A stretch of DNA of 64,000 bases. It comes from CAZZKF01 sp964654995 (GTDB lineage Bacteria > Pseudomonadota > Alphaproteobacteria > CAZZKF01). The stretch lies in contig CAZZKF010000006.1 in the NCBI GenBank assembly GCA_964654995.1, positions 1 to 64,000 of the forward strand, written 5' to 3'. Below, piece after piece: positions 52,857-61,354 of the stretch. Each line of letters starts with the position of its first letter. Position 1 is the first letter of the stretch. The translations under genes were made by a program, and so were the position numbers. The notes beneath the pieces were generated by a model. The model was not told the origin of the DNA. It saw only the letters and a program-made list of their open reading frames with translations, and did no database searches.

Positions 52857-53639
52857 ATGACCCTTGACCGGCAGCGGATCGTCGACGCCCTGCGCGAGAT
52901 TGCCCTTGAGGCCGGGCGCGCCATCCTCGAGATTTACCAGCATGACATCGCGGTGCGCGAGAAGGACGACCGCAGCCCCGTAACCGACGCCGATACCGCG
53001 GCGGAAGCGATCATTCTCGCCCGGCTGGCCGAGCTGACACCGGGGATTCCGATCATCGCCGAAGAGCAGGTGGCGGCCGGCAAGGTGCCTCAGATCGCCG
53101 AACGCTTCTGGCTGGTCGATCCCCTGGACGGCACCAAGGAATTCATCAGCCGCAACGGCGAATTCACCGTCAATATTGCACTGATCGAGGGCGACCGGCC
53201 GACATTGGGCGTCGTCTATGCGCCGGCCCGGGGGCGGCTGTTCCTGGCCGGGCCCGATGGCGCCACTGTCGAGGAACAGGGGGCGCCCGGCGTCTGGTCG
53301 GAACCGCGCGCGATTGCCGTGCGCGCCGCGCCACCGGACGGCCTCACCGTCGTCGCCAGCCGCTCGCACCGCGACGAGAAGACCGACAAGTACCTCGAGC
53401 AGTTCAACGTCAAGACCCTGATCTCGGCCGGCAGTTCGCTCAAGTTCTGCCTGGTGGCAGCCGGCGAGGCCGATCTTTATCCGCGTCTCGGGCGCACCAT
53501 GGAATGGGACACGGCGGCCGGCCACGCGGTCCTGGCGGCCGCCGGCGGCCGGGTGGAGACGCTCGACGGTGCGCCGCTCACCTACGGCAAGGGACCGATC
53601 TTCGAGAACCCGTTCTTCGTCGCCCGCGGCGGCGACTGA
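52857..53639 (+). CDS. cysQ: 3'(2'),5'-bisphosphate nucleotidase CysQ
   Basis: Mg2+-dependent, Li+-sensitive phosphatase of the inositol monophosphatase fold that converts PAP to AMP. Metal-site motifs are DDRSPVTDADTAAE, IIAEEQV, VDPLDGTKEFISRNGEFTVNIALI and MEWDTAAGHAVLAAAGG. 260 residues. It diverges from fdhD with a 105 bp spacer. It may also act on other sulfur-assimilation nucleotides. Confidence 0.92.
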   Translation: MTLDRQRIVDALREIALEAGRAILEIYQHDIAVREKDDRSPVTDADTAAEAIILARLAELTPGIPIIAEEQVAAGKVPQIAERFWLVDPLDGTKEFISRNGEFTVNIALIEGDRPTLGVVYAPARGRLFLAGPDGATVEEQGAPGVWSEPRAIAVRAAPPDGLTVVASRSHRDEKTDKYLEQFNVKTLISAGSSLKFCLVAAGEADLYPRLGRTMEWDTAAGHAVLAAAGGRVETLDGAPLTYGKGPIFENPFFVARGGD

Positions 53640-54049
53640 CGCCGCCGCCAGAGCCGTGCCCGGGCACCTGCCGCACAACAGGGGCTTGGCGCCGCGCCGC
53701 CGTTGTTCTAACATTTGACGGCAGGGCCGGGCGCCGGCTTGAAAGCGGGCGCGCGGCGACCTTAATTGAAAGTACCGGTAACGGGCACCCTGTGACGGGT
53801 GAGTGTGTTTGACGATTGATGTTGTGGTCCAAGACGCGGTGAGCCCTGCCGGGCGGCGGGGCGTGCGCTTGGGGTTATCCGCTTCGGCGCGGGCCTTTCG
53901 TGAGGACAGCCCGCCCGCCCAAAACCAGACCAGCAAGAACAGGCAAGCGGCCGGATTAGCATTCGGTCAACCATTTGGGCTGACAATAACAGCATGGACA
54001 AGACCCCGAGGGAGGCGCCGAAGGAGAGTGAAGTACGGAGTGATCAGTC
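53640..54049 (+). other. 410 bp region before usg, GC-rich with hairpins, no gene
   Basis: No coding frame fits here. Several stem-loops are visible, for example CACCC-TGTGAC-GGGTG near 53788-53803 and the stem GCGGGC/GCCCGC near 53898-53923 with an inner CCT/AGG pairing. It may hold the usg promoter and a structured leader or a small RNA. I cannot match it to a known RNA family by eye. Confidence 0.3.
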
Positions 54050-54285
54050 ATGAAACCTGACGACATGTTGCGTGGCAACTACCATCTTACGACGGCCGAG
54101 ATCCTGTATTACATGCCGGATCACCCGAGCCTGATCCAGAGCTTCGTCTGGCAGCAGTACGATCTGGCGCCGCATTATCCGGCCTTGCGCAAATTCCTCG
54201 ATTACTGGACCAAGCACATCGAAGCCAAGCTGCATTCGGTGTGCGTCGGCTCGCGCGAGATCTTCGCGCCGACCGAAATCGTCTA
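54050..54285 (+). CDS. usg: Usg family protein (3'-truncated by gap)
   Basis: 78 residues are visible before the N-run: MKPDDMLRGNYHLTTAEILY, then MPDHPSLIQSFVWQQYDLAP and FLDYWTKHIEAKLHSVCVG. This is the Usg protein, a small conserved alphaproteobacterial family of about 90 residues first named from the Caulobacter trp region; its function is not known. Only the last dozen or so residues should be missing. Confidence 0.88.
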
Positions 54286-54385
54286 NNNNNNNNNNNNNNN
54301 NNNNNNNNNNNNNNNNNNNNNNNNNNNNNNNNNNNNNNNNNNNNNNNNNNNNNNNNNNNNNNNNNNNNNNNNNNNNNNNNNNNNN
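54286..54385. other. Assembly gap (100 N)
   Basis: Exactly 100 undetermined bases of unknown real length; it removes the 3' end of usg and possibly part of the spacer before the heat-shock gene. Confidence 0.99.
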
Positions 54386-54425
54386 CGCGCGTTTGCGCCG
54401 TGTTTTGCGCCGCCCCTGCAGCCCT

Positions 54426-54453
54426 CTTGAAATCGCGCCGGGCGCTCCTAACT
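54426..54453 (+). promoter_or_regulatory. RpoH (sigma-32) type promoter for hsp20
   Basis: CTTG (54426-54429) is followed after exactly 17 bases by CCTAACT (54447-54453), close to the alphaproteobacterial heat-shock consensus CTTG-N17/18-CYTATNT. It would give a leader of about 95 nt before the small heat-shock gene. Confidence 0.6.
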
Positions 54454-54530
54454 CAAAAGCAGGCGGATGCCGCAATCGGGTCCGCCGATCATAAGCAACG
54501 AAGGCGTGGCCATGGTGGCGCGCCGCAACC

Positions 54531-54558
54531 TTGATATCGCTTGAAAGGAGGATATCAA
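54531..54558 (+). promoter_or_regulatory. Hairpin enclosing the hsp20 ribosome-binding site, candidate RNA thermometer
   Basis: TTGATATC (54531-54538) and GATATCAA (54551-54558) form a perfect, mostly A-U eight-pair stem. The 12-base loop holds the Shine-Dalgarno AAAGGAG, and the last paired base is the A of the ATG. Such a weak stem at the start region of a small heat-shock mRNA is the design of ROSE/fourU thermometers, though it does not match their sequence consensus. Confidence 0.5.
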
Positions 54559-55025
54559 TGCGTACGACCTTTGATTTTTCACCCCTGTTCCGCTCGGTGA
54601 TCGGCTTCGATCACACCTCGCGTCTGCTGGACTCGGCGCTGGAGCAGTTGAGCAGCAATTCATCGTCCTATCCGCCCTATAACATCGAGAAGCTGGGCGA
54701 GAACGAGTATCGGATTTCGCTGGCCGTTGCCGGTTTCGGCGAGGACGATCTCGACGTCACCGTCGCCGACAACACGCTGACCGTCAAGGGCGCCGGCCGC
54801 AAGAACGGCGAGGATACGACCTATCTCTATCGCGGCATCGCCGGTCGGGCGTTCGAGCGCCGCTTCCAGCTTGCCGATCACATCGAGGTGACCGGTGCGC
54901 GCCTCGAGAACGGCATTCTGGAGATCGACCTGGTGCGCGAAATTCCGGAAAGCCAGAAGCCGCGCAAGATTGCCATCGGCAGCCGTGGCAAGAAAGCCCG
55001 GCGTCTGACCGCGCGGGCGGCCTGA
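54558..55025 (+). CDS. hsp20: Small heat-shock protein (Hsp20/IbpA family)
   Basis: ATP-independent holdase chaperone of 155 residues. N-terminus MRTTFDFSPLFRSVIGFDH is the IbpA-type start. The alpha-crystallin domain runs from YPPYNIEKLGENEYRISLAV to GILEIDLVREIPE and contains RAFERRFQLADHIEV. The C-terminal IxI-type motif KPRKIAIGS follows. A strong AAAGGAGG precedes the ATG; both a heat-shock promoter and a hairpin occur upstream. Confidence 0.94.
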   Translation: MRTTFDFSPLFRSVIGFDHTSRLLDSALEQLSSNSSSYPPYNIEKLGENEYRISLAVAGFGEDDLDVTVADNTLTVKGAGRKNGEDTTYLYRGIAGRAFERRFQLADHIEVTGARLENGILEIDLVREIPESQKPRKIAIGSRGKKARRLTARAA

Positions 55026-55049
55026 TCTGATTCCGGACTGTCTGGAAGG

Positions 55050-55080
55050 AACGGCGTCTCGACCTAGTCGAGGCGCCGTT
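55050..55080 (+). terminator. Stem-loop after hsp20
   Basis: AACGGCGTCTCGAC and GTCGAGGCGCCGTT pair over 14 positions (one G-U in RNA) around a three-base loop, 25 bp after the hsp20 stop. Only three T's follow on the plus strand. The stem overlaps the last codons of the opposing small gene. Confidence 0.5.
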
Positions 55081-55327
55081 TCATGCGGGCATACGCCAAG
55101 GCCGCGCGGGGCGCCGGAACCGCCGAGATTCCGTCCTCGTCCCAGAACTGGGCCAGACAGTGGGCGACGAAGGGCGCCGAGAAGCACGGGTAGCTGTGAT
55201 CGGCGCGGCGCCGCCCGCGCAGGCTGCGCCGGTCCTGGCGGCGGCGCTCGTACATGCCGACGGCGCGGGTCCCGGCCTCGCCAGCCACACTCAAACCGTT
55301 TCGTCCGCGTCTCGACTCGCTACTCAT
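55064..55327 (-). CDS. Hypothetical 87-residue basic protein
   Basis: An Arg-rich N-terminal half (about residues 1-43) is followed by HSYPCFSAPFVAHCLAQFWD and a final ALAYARMKRRLD. I do not recognise a named family. The pattern of a 'YPxFSAxFVAxxLAQ' segment then an Ala/Tyr end is similar to small hypothetical proteins I associate with alphaproteobacteria. A GAGGG site precedes the ATG and a near-consensus promoter lies 67 bp upstream, which supports a real gene. Confidence 0.6.
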   Translation of the reverse strand: MSSESRRGRNGLSVAGEAGTRAVGMYERRRQDRRSLRGRRRADHSYPCFSAPFVAHCLAQFWDEDGISAVPAPRAALAYARMKRRLD

Positions 55328-55393
55328 ACCGACACCCTCGTCTGTCGCCTGATTGCTCTTGCAGGCTTGAAATAGTTAACTCAGAACCCTGAT

Positions 55394-55422
55394 ATTATAC
55401 CAGCGAAGGCCTGAAAACCCAA
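55394..55422 (-). promoter_or_regulatory. Near-consensus sigma-70 promoter for the 87-residue protein
   Basis: On the minus strand TTGGGT (55417-55422) and a perfect TATAAT (55394-55399) are 17 bases apart. Transcription would begin near 55387, about 60 nt before the ATG at 55327. TTGGTTAACG occurs twice further upstream (55437-55446, 55460-55469). Confidence 0.6.
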
Positions 55423-55484
55423 GGAATTTCAATATCTTGGTTAACGTGCGGCAGTGGCTTTGGTTAACGGCGAGGCCGGCCCGC

Positions 55485-56810
55485 TCAAAGACATTCGCCG
55501 AAGTGCAGGGGTTGACCAGCAGGAGCATCCGCCAGATCACCTTCCCACATCACGACGTGGCCGCGGATAATGGTGCCGACCGGCCAGCCGCTCACCCGGC
55601 GCCCGGCAAACGGTGTCCAGCCGCATTTGCTGGCGATCCAGTCATCTTCGATCACCTGTTCGGCCTGCAGATCGACAAGCGTGTAATCGGCATCATAGCC
55701 GACCGCCAGCCGGCCCTTGCCGGCGATCCCGAAAATGCGTGCCGGGCCGGCGCTGGTGACATCGACCAGCTGCAACAGCGACAGGCGGCCCTGGTTGGCA
55801 TGATCGAGGAGCAGCGGCAACAGGGTCTGGACCCCCGGCATGCCAGAGGGCGACTGCGGATAATCTCGGGCCTTGGCATCCAGCGTATGCGGCGCGTGAT
55901 CCGAGCCGACGACATCGACGACACCCAGAAGCAGGCCCCGCCACAAGGCGTGCTGATGCCGGGCCTCGCGGATTGGCGGGTTCATCTGGGCCTTGGTCCC
56001 CAGGGTTTCATAGCACTCCGGCGCCGCCAGTGTCAGGTGCTGCGGCGTGACCTCGACGCTGGCGATGTCCTTGTGCTCGCTCAGCAGCGCGATTTCCTGG
56101 GCGGTGCTGACATGGAGCACATGGATGCGCCGGCGCTCCTCGCCGGCAAGGCGAAGGATTCGGGTGGTGGCCGAGAGCGCCGTTTCCTCGTCGCGCCATA
56201 CCGGGTGGTTGCGAACCCCGCGCCGGGCCATGAAGGCGCGGGATTTGAGGCGCGCCTCATCTTCGGCGTGGACGGCGACGCGGCGACGCACATTCTGCAG
56301 GACCCGGCGGATCGTCTCGTCGTCATCGACCAGCAGGTCACCGGTGGACGAGCCCATGAACAGCTTGACGCCGCAACAGCCGGGCAGGCGCTCCAGCATC
56401 CCCAGCTGATCGACATTCTCGGCGCTCGCCCCGACATAGAAAGCGTGATCGCACCACATGCGGCCCCGGGCGCGGGCCAGCTTGTCGGCCAGCGCTTCCG
56501 CCGTGGTCGTCGCCGGGCGGGTGTTGGGCATCTCGAAGACGGCGGTGACGCCGCCCAGAACGGCGGCCCGGCTGCCGCTTTCCAGGTCTTCCGCCTCCCC
56601 CATGCCGGGCTCGCGGAAATGCACCTGGGTATCGATCACGCCGGGCAGCAGGTGCAGGCCCTGGGCGTCGATTTCACGTTCGGCGGTCGCGGTGCTCAGA
56701 TCGTCGATGATGGCGGTGCGGCCGTCGATGACACCGACGTCGGCCGGGCTGATCCCGGCGTGAAAGACGCAGGTCGCCCCACGGATGATCAGGTCGTAAT
56801 GATCGGCCAT
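55485..56810 (-). CDS. pyrC: Dihydroorotase
   Basis: 441-residue amidohydrolase closing or opening the dihydroorotate ring in pyrimidine synthesis. Metal site LPGVIDTQVHFREPG, carboxylated Lys in CGVKLFMGSSTG, His residues in RRVAVHAEDE and IHVLHVSTAQEIALL, and the catalytic Asp in VVGSDHAPHTLDAKARDYP. The C-terminus ends in the usual ADYTLVDLQAE barrel and FAGRRVSGWPVGTIIRGHVV. A type I dihydroorotase is the best call; allantoinase is less likely given the SDHAPH pattern. It stands alone, divergent from ygfZ. Confidence 0.88.
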   Translation of the reverse strand: MADHYDLIIRGATCVFHAGISPADVGVIDGRTAIIDDLSTATAEREIDAQGLHLLPGVIDTQVHFREPGMGEAEDLESGSRAAVLGGVTAVFEMPNTRPATTTAEALADKLARARGRMWCDHAFYVGASAENVDQLGMLERLPGCCGVKLFMGSSTGDLLVDDDETIRRVLQNVRRRVAVHAEDEARLKSRAFMARRGVRNHPVWRDEETALSATTRILRLAGEERRRIHVLHVSTAQEIALLSEHKDIASVEVTPQHLTLAAPECYETLGTKAQMNPPIREARHQHALWRGLLLGVVDVVGSDHAPHTLDAKARDYPQSPSGMPGVQTLLPLLLDHANQGRLSLLQLVDVTSAGPARIFGIAGKGRLAVGYDADYTLVDLQAEQVIEDDWIASKCGWTPFAGRRVSGWPVGTIIRGHVVMWEGDLADAPAGQPLHFGECL

Positions 56811-56913
56811 CGGGATGACCCGTCGCCCCCTTGCTGTTTCCGGCCTTCACCATACGGCAATCGCCATCCGTTTCAAAGAGTTGGGCCCCAACGATGATGA
56901 CACCGCCGGGTGA

Positions 56914-56942
56914 TTGACAAGTTCACGCGCCTGGCCTTATCT
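56914..56942 (+). promoter_or_regulatory. Sigma-70 promoter for ygfZ-tag
   Basis: TTGACA (56914-56919) and TTATCT (56937-56942) are 17 bases apart, with the ygfZ ATG about 57 bp after the -10 element. This perfect -35 box lies in the 188 bp divergent spacer to pyrC. Confidence 0.65.
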
Positions 56943-56998
56943 GGTCGCCGATGCCGGGACGTCCTTTTGCCGCCCGAGAGAACAGGAAAGACACCGTC

Positions 56999-57895
56999 AT
57001 GCCGAAGTTCGTCAGGCTCCCGGATCGGGGCATTCTGGCCCTTGCCGGCGCCGATGCGCGCGATTTTCTGCAAGGGCTGATTTCCGCCGACATCAAGCGC
57101 CTGGGCCCCGAGTCCGCCGTCTATGCGACGCTGCTCACCCCGCAGGGCCGCCTGCTGTTCGATTTCTTCCTGATCGAGGCCGGCGGGCGCATTCTGATCG
57201 ACTGCGAACGTGCCCGGCGCGACGAGCTGGCCGGCAAGCTGACCTTTTACCGGCTGCGCGCCGAGGTGTCGATCGAGGCGGTCGATGATCTGGCGGTGGC
57301 CGCCCTGTTCGGGCCCGGCGCGCTCGAGGCCCTCGGCCTCGACGACCGTCCGGGCGCCGTGCGCGCACGCGATGGCGGCATCGTCCTGACCGACCCGCGC
57401 CGCCGCGGGCTCGGCGCCCGCCTCATCCTGCCGGCCGAGCAGCTCGAGGCGATCGCTGCGGACGCCGGGGCGGAGCGCGGCGGCGAAGAGGATTACGATC
57501 GCCATCGCCTGGCGCTCGGCGTGCCCGACGGCGCCCGCGACATCGCCGTCGGCAAGGACTATCTGCTGGAGTGCGGGCTCGATGCATTGAATGCCGTCGA
57601 TTTCGACAAGGGCTGCTACATCGGCCAGGAGCTCACCGCCCGTACCCACTTCCGCGGCACCGTGCGCCGCCGGCTGATCCCGGTCGAGATCGACGGGCCG
57701 GCGCCAGCCCCCGGCACACCGATTCTTGCCGGGGATGTGCAGGCGGGCGAGATGCGCTCCAGCCTCGGCAGCCGCGGACTGGCGATGCTCAAGCTGCGCC
57801 ATCTCGAGGATGCGGCGCGAAAGGATATCGTGTTCACCGCCGGCAAGGCGCGCATCAGACCATTGACTGACCTGGCAAGCGAGCCACGGTCATGA
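56999..57895 (+). CDS. ygfZ: YgfZ/GcvT-family folate-dependent protein (Fe-S maturation, tRNA modification)
   Basis: 298-residue aminomethyltransferase-fold protein that helps build or repair Fe-S enzymes using tetrahydrofolate. The signature KGCYIGQELTARTHFRGTVRR contains the conserved Cys. N-terminal parts LAGADARDFLQGLISADI and LTPQGRLLFDFFLI are also typical. Start ATG at 56999; an upstream in-frame ATG at 56951 is less likely. It overlaps tag by four bases. Confidence 0.9.
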   Translation: MPKFVRLPDRGILALAGADARDFLQGLISADIKRLGPESAVYATLLTPQGRLLFDFFLIEAGGRILIDCERARRDELAGKLTFYRLRAEVSIEAVDDLAVAALFGPGALEALGLDDRPGAVRARDGGIVLTDPRRRGLGARLILPAEQLEAIAADAGAERGGEEDYDRHRLALGVPDGARDIAVGKDYLLECGLDALNAVDFDKGCYIGQELTARTHFRGTVRRRLIPVEIDGPAPAPGTPILAGDVQAGEMRSSLGSRGLAMLKLRHLEDAARKDIVFTAGKARIRPLTDLASEPRS

Positions 57896-58482
57896 CCGCA
57901 TCGGGCGCCGATGACCGCCGCCGCTGCCCGTGGCCGGGGAGTGACCCCCTGTACGTCGGCTATCATGACCGGGAATGGGGTGTGCCCGAGCATGATGACC
58001 GGGCGCTGTTCGAAAAGCTGATCCTTGACGGCTTTCAGGCCGGGCTCTCCTGGATCACGATCTTGCGCAAGCGCGACGCCTTTCGCACCGCTTTCGACGG
58101 CTTCGACCCGGCGGCAATTGCGGCATATGATGACACCCGCATCGAGGCCCTGATGGCGGACCCCGGCATCGTCCGCAACCGCGCCAAGATCGTCGCCACC
58201 GTCGGCAACGCCCGCGCCTGGCTCGAGATCATGGAGTCCGGGCCCGGCAGCTTCGATCAGTTCCTGTGGCAGTTTACGGACGGTCAAACCATCCAGAACC
58301 GCTGGCGCCGGCTCGCGGACCTGCCGGCCGAAACGGCGGAAAGCCGGGCCATGAGCAAGGCCCTCAAAGCACGCGGCTTTCGTTTCGTCGGCCCGACCAT
58401 CTGCTATGCCTTCATGCAGGCGGTCGGCATGGTCAACGATCACCTCGTCGACTGCTTCCGCTACGATGAATGCGCGGCGTGA
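57892..58482 (+). CDS. tag: DNA-3-methyladenine glycosylase I
   Basis: Removes 3-methyladenine from alkylated DNA. The 196 residues contain CPWPGSDPLYVGYHDREWGVP, then DRALFEKLILDGFQAGLSWITIL with the substrate pocket, FVGPTICYAFMQAVGMVNDH and the zinc ligands (Cys near the N-terminus, His in YHDREWG, and His/Cys in HLVDCF). It starts inside the ygfZ stop (ATGA overlap). Confidence 0.94.
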   Translation: MTASGADDRRRCPWPGSDPLYVGYHDREWGVPEHDDRALFEKLILDGFQAGLSWITILRKRDAFRTAFDGFDPAAIAAYDDTRIEALMADPGIVRNRAKIVATVGNARAWLEIMESGPGSFDQFLWQFTDGQTIQNRWRRLADLPAETAESRAMSKALKARGFRFVGPTICYAFMQAVGMVNDHLVDCFRYDECAA

Positions 58483-58485
58483 AAC

Positions 58486-59076
58486 TCAGAACGGCAGCCA
58501 GTTGCGCTTTTCCGAGAACTTGATGTAGCCGAGGTTGGCGCCGGCGCGCAGGCCGACACCGAGCCGGATCGGGGCCAGAATCACGTCGTCGCGCTGCTGG
58601 TAATTGACGCCGATCCCGCCGATGAAATAGAAGCTGCCCTCGACCGCCGGAAAGGTGTGAAAAATATCTTCGACGTCAGGCAGGTGGTAGACCAGCGTGA
58701 ACACCTTGGAACCATCGGCGCCGACATCCGGGCCGATCGACGGGCCGCGCCAGTAGACCTTGCGCTCGCCGAAAATCTTGTGGACCAGCACGCCGTCGCC
58801 ATAGCGGGCGCCGACGATGAACGCCCCGCCGATGACCTGGCCCTTGATATAGGCGTTGGGCCGGCCCTGTTCGGCGAACACCTTTTCGATGACCTTGGCC
58901 AGCGCTTCCGAGGATTCGCCGAAAAAGCCCGCCGCCTCGGCAAAGATGGTGTCCTGGTCGAAAGTATCGTCCTCGGCCGCCCCCGCGCCCGATGTCGTCA
59001 GGCTCAACCCGAGGATGGCCGCGAAAACCACAAGCAAGGCCCGATCGGTCCACTGTCTCAGCACCCTCTCTGACAT
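58486..59076 (-). CDS. eipA: Envelope integrity protein EipA (DUF1134)
   Basis: 196-residue periplasmic protein with a Sec signal (about residues 12-34, ALLVVFAAILGLSLTTSGAGA). The mature domain AAGFFGESSEALAKVIEKVF and then FIVGARYGDGVLVHKIFGER, WRGPSIGPDVGADGSKVF and AGANLGYIKFSEKRNWLPF is DUF1134. In Brucella and Caulobacter this small beta-barrel protein (EipA) supports cell-envelope integrity. It converges with tag, only three bases apart. Confidence 0.9.
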   Translation of the reverse strand: MSERVLRQWTDRALLVVFAAILGLSLTTSGAGAAEDDTFDQDTIFAEAAGFFGESSEALAKVIEKVFAEQGRPNAYIKGQVIGGAFIVGARYGDGVLVHKIFGERKVYWRGPSIGPDVGADGSKVFTLVYHLPDVEDIFHTFPAVEGSFYFIGGIGVNYQQRDDVILAPIRLGVGLRAGANLGYIKFSEKRNWLPF

Positions 59077-59170
59077 CGTCGATCAATCCCCTCTGCCGCT
59101 CTCACGCCACGTTCGATCCGACAGCCATGGCAGACATCCATGGCAAAATGATGGCAAGGCCGGAGCGAAA

Positions 59171-59878
59171 TCAGGCTAGGGCCAGGCGGATGCGGCGGTT
59201 GCGCCGGCCCTTGTTCTCGATCTTGGTCACCGCGACCGCGCCGATCTCGGCGGTCGAGCGCACATGGGTGCCGCCGCAGGGCTGGAGGTCGAGACCCTCG
59301 ATCTCGATCAGCCGCACCCGGCCCTGGCCGGTCGGCGGGCGCACCGACATGGTGCGCACCAGCTCGGGCCGCGCGGCCAGCTCGGCATCCGTGATCCAGC
59401 GGCATTGGATCGCATGGTCTTCGGCAATCAGGCGGTTGAGCTCGGCCTCGATGATCGCCTTGTCGAGCCCGCCTTCGGGAATGTCGAAATCGAGCCGGCC
59501 GACGCCATCGCCGATCTGGCCGCCGGTCACCGCCCCGTCGACCACCGCACACAGAAGGTGCAGGCAGCTGTGCATGCGCATGCGCTGATAGCGCACCTCC
59601 CAGTCGATCTCCAGGGTGACCCGCATGCCGGGGGCGAGAGCGGGTACGTCGCCTTCGGCGACATGCAGATGGGCGCCGCTCTCCCGGTCGCGCCGGGTGT
59701 CGATGATGGCGATCACCGCGCCGTCCTCGAGGATCAGGCGGCCGCGATCGCCGGGCTGGCCGCCGCCCAGCGGATAGAAGACGGTGCGGTCGAGCGCGAT
59801 GCCGCGCGCCTCGACCGCGGTCACCACCGCCTCGCAGCGCCGGGCATAGGCATCCTCGCGGAACAGCTCCTCGGTCAT
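59171..59878 (-). CDS. alaX: Alanyl-tRNA editing protein (AlaX-like)
   Basis: Stand-alone editing domain that hydrolyses Ser- or Gly-charged tRNA(Ala). The zinc site is HSCLH (HxxxH in MRMHSCLHLL) plus CGGTH (in QPCGGTHVRSTAEIG). Other marks are FYPLGGGQPGDRG at the N-terminus and KGRRNRRIRLAL at the end. ATG 59878 gives 235 residues. The start lies 23 bp from an assembly gap, with the membrane protein gene upstream probably co-transcribed. Confidence 0.92.
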   Translation of the reverse strand: MTEELFREDAYARRCEAVVTAVEARGIALDRTVFYPLGGGQPGDRGRLILEDGAVIAIIDTRRDRESGAHLHVAEGDVPALAPGMRVTLEIDWEVRYQRMRMHSCLHLLCAVVDGAVTGGQIGDGVGRLDFDIPEGGLDKAIIEAELNRLIAEDHAIQCRWITDAELAARPELVRTMSVRPPTGQGRVRLIEIEGLDLQPCGGTHVRSTAEIGAVAVTKIENKGRRNRRIRLALA

Positions 59879-59901
59879 GGCGCACGCCCCAGCCGGCGCA
59901 C

Positions 59902-60001
59902 NNNNNNNNNNNNNNNNNNNNNNNNNNNNNNNNNNNNNNNNNNNNNNNNNNNNNNNNNNNNNNNNNNNNNNNNNNNNNNNNNNNNNNNNNNNNNNNNNNN
60001 N
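59902..60001. other. Assembly gap (100 N)
   Basis: Exactly 100 undetermined bases of unknown real length. It hides the 3' end of the BrkB-family gene and the junction with alaX. Confidence 0.99.
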
Positions 60002-61354
60002 TCCGGCCTCAAGGCTCAGCGCCAGGTCCTTGAGCGTTTGCCCCTTGAGCGCCTGTTCGGTGGCCGCTTCCAGCGCCGTCATCATCTGCTCGATGCCGGG
60101 GACCGCCGGCATCCGCGCCGGATTGAGCCGCGGGCCTTCGCCGGCCCGGCGCACCGCATCGACCGCCTGCTTCACCGGCGTCGTCTCGAACGGGCGGCCC
60201 GGCAGGAAGGCCGGCGGATCATCGCCGGTGCGGCGCACCAGGCCGGCTGCCTCCAGCGCCCCGAGCACGGTTTCCACCGCCTCCACCGGCAGGCTCAGGT
60301 GGCGGGCCAGATCGTGCAGCGTCCAGGCCGGCCGGTCGCGGTAGAAATGATCGCCGATCAGCGCCATGACCATCAGCGCCAGCTTGACCTTGAGGCGGTT
60401 GCTCAGACGCACCACCCCGCTCTCGGGCGTCAGATATTCGGGGTGCTGGTGGTAGAAGGCGATGCTGGCGCCGACCAGCAGGATCAGCCAGCTCACATAG
60501 AGCCAGAACATGAAGACGATCAGCGTGGCGAAGGCCGAATAGACAGCGGCGTACTTGGGCGACTGGGCGACAAAGGTGGCGAACAGCAGCCCCGCCGACT
60601 GCCACAGCACGCCGGCGACCAGGGCGCCGACCAGCGCCGAGCCGACGCGCACCCGGGTGTTCGGCATGAACACGTAGATCAGCGTGAACGCCGCCACCAC
60701 CATGACATAGGGCAACATCCGGCCGGCCAGGCCGATCAGCCAGCCGAAGGGCTGGATCTGGGCGAGCCCGGAGACGGCTTCCGAGCCGACAATGGCGGCC
60801 GTCAGCCCCATCGACGAAAACACCAGGACCGGGCCGACGATAATCACGCTCAGGTAATCGCCGAAGCGCTCGGAAATAGAACGATGTTCATGAACGTGCC
60901 AGGTGTAGTTGAACGCCTGCTCGATCTTGTGCATCAGCGAAATAACCGTGTAGAACAACAGGCCCAGACCGAGCGAGCCGATCACTCCGGCCTTGACATT
61001 TTCGACAAAACCGATGATGCGCGCCGTAATTTCGGCGCCCTTGTCACCGAGGGGGCTAAGAAAATTCAGCAGCGCCGGCTCAAGCTGGTTGTGAACGCCA
61101 AACGCTTTCAGCACCGAAAAGGCGACAGCGAGGAGCGGCACCAGCGAGAGCAGCGTGGTGAACACCAGGCTGGTCGCCCGCAGGCTCAGCTGGCCGCTGA
61201 GGAAGTCGCGGATGACGGCGAGCGTGATTCGCAGCCCGCCGATCAACCGCGCCTGCCAGCCGGGGAGGCGCTCGACATCGGCGTCCCAGATCCATGCGCG
61301 CAAGCGCCGGCGGTGCGCTGCAATCAGGCTGGGCAGTCCATGAGACATGCGCAT
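60002..61354 (-). CDS. YihY/BrkB (RNase BN-like) family membrane protein, 3' end in gap
   Basis: About 450 residues are readable before the N-run. Six membrane segments occupy residues ~40-285, with the family parts LRATSLVFTTLLSLVPLLAV, EQAFNYTWHVHEHRS, and FATLIVFMFWLYVSWLILLV. From about 310 on there is a soluble winged-helix-like domain (LHDLARHLSLPVEAVETVL) and a C-terminal tail. Earlier RNase BN naming of this family was mistaken; function unknown. The start could be ATG 61354 or 61348. It diverges from the persulfide dioxygenase across a repeat-bearing spacer. Confidence 0.88.
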
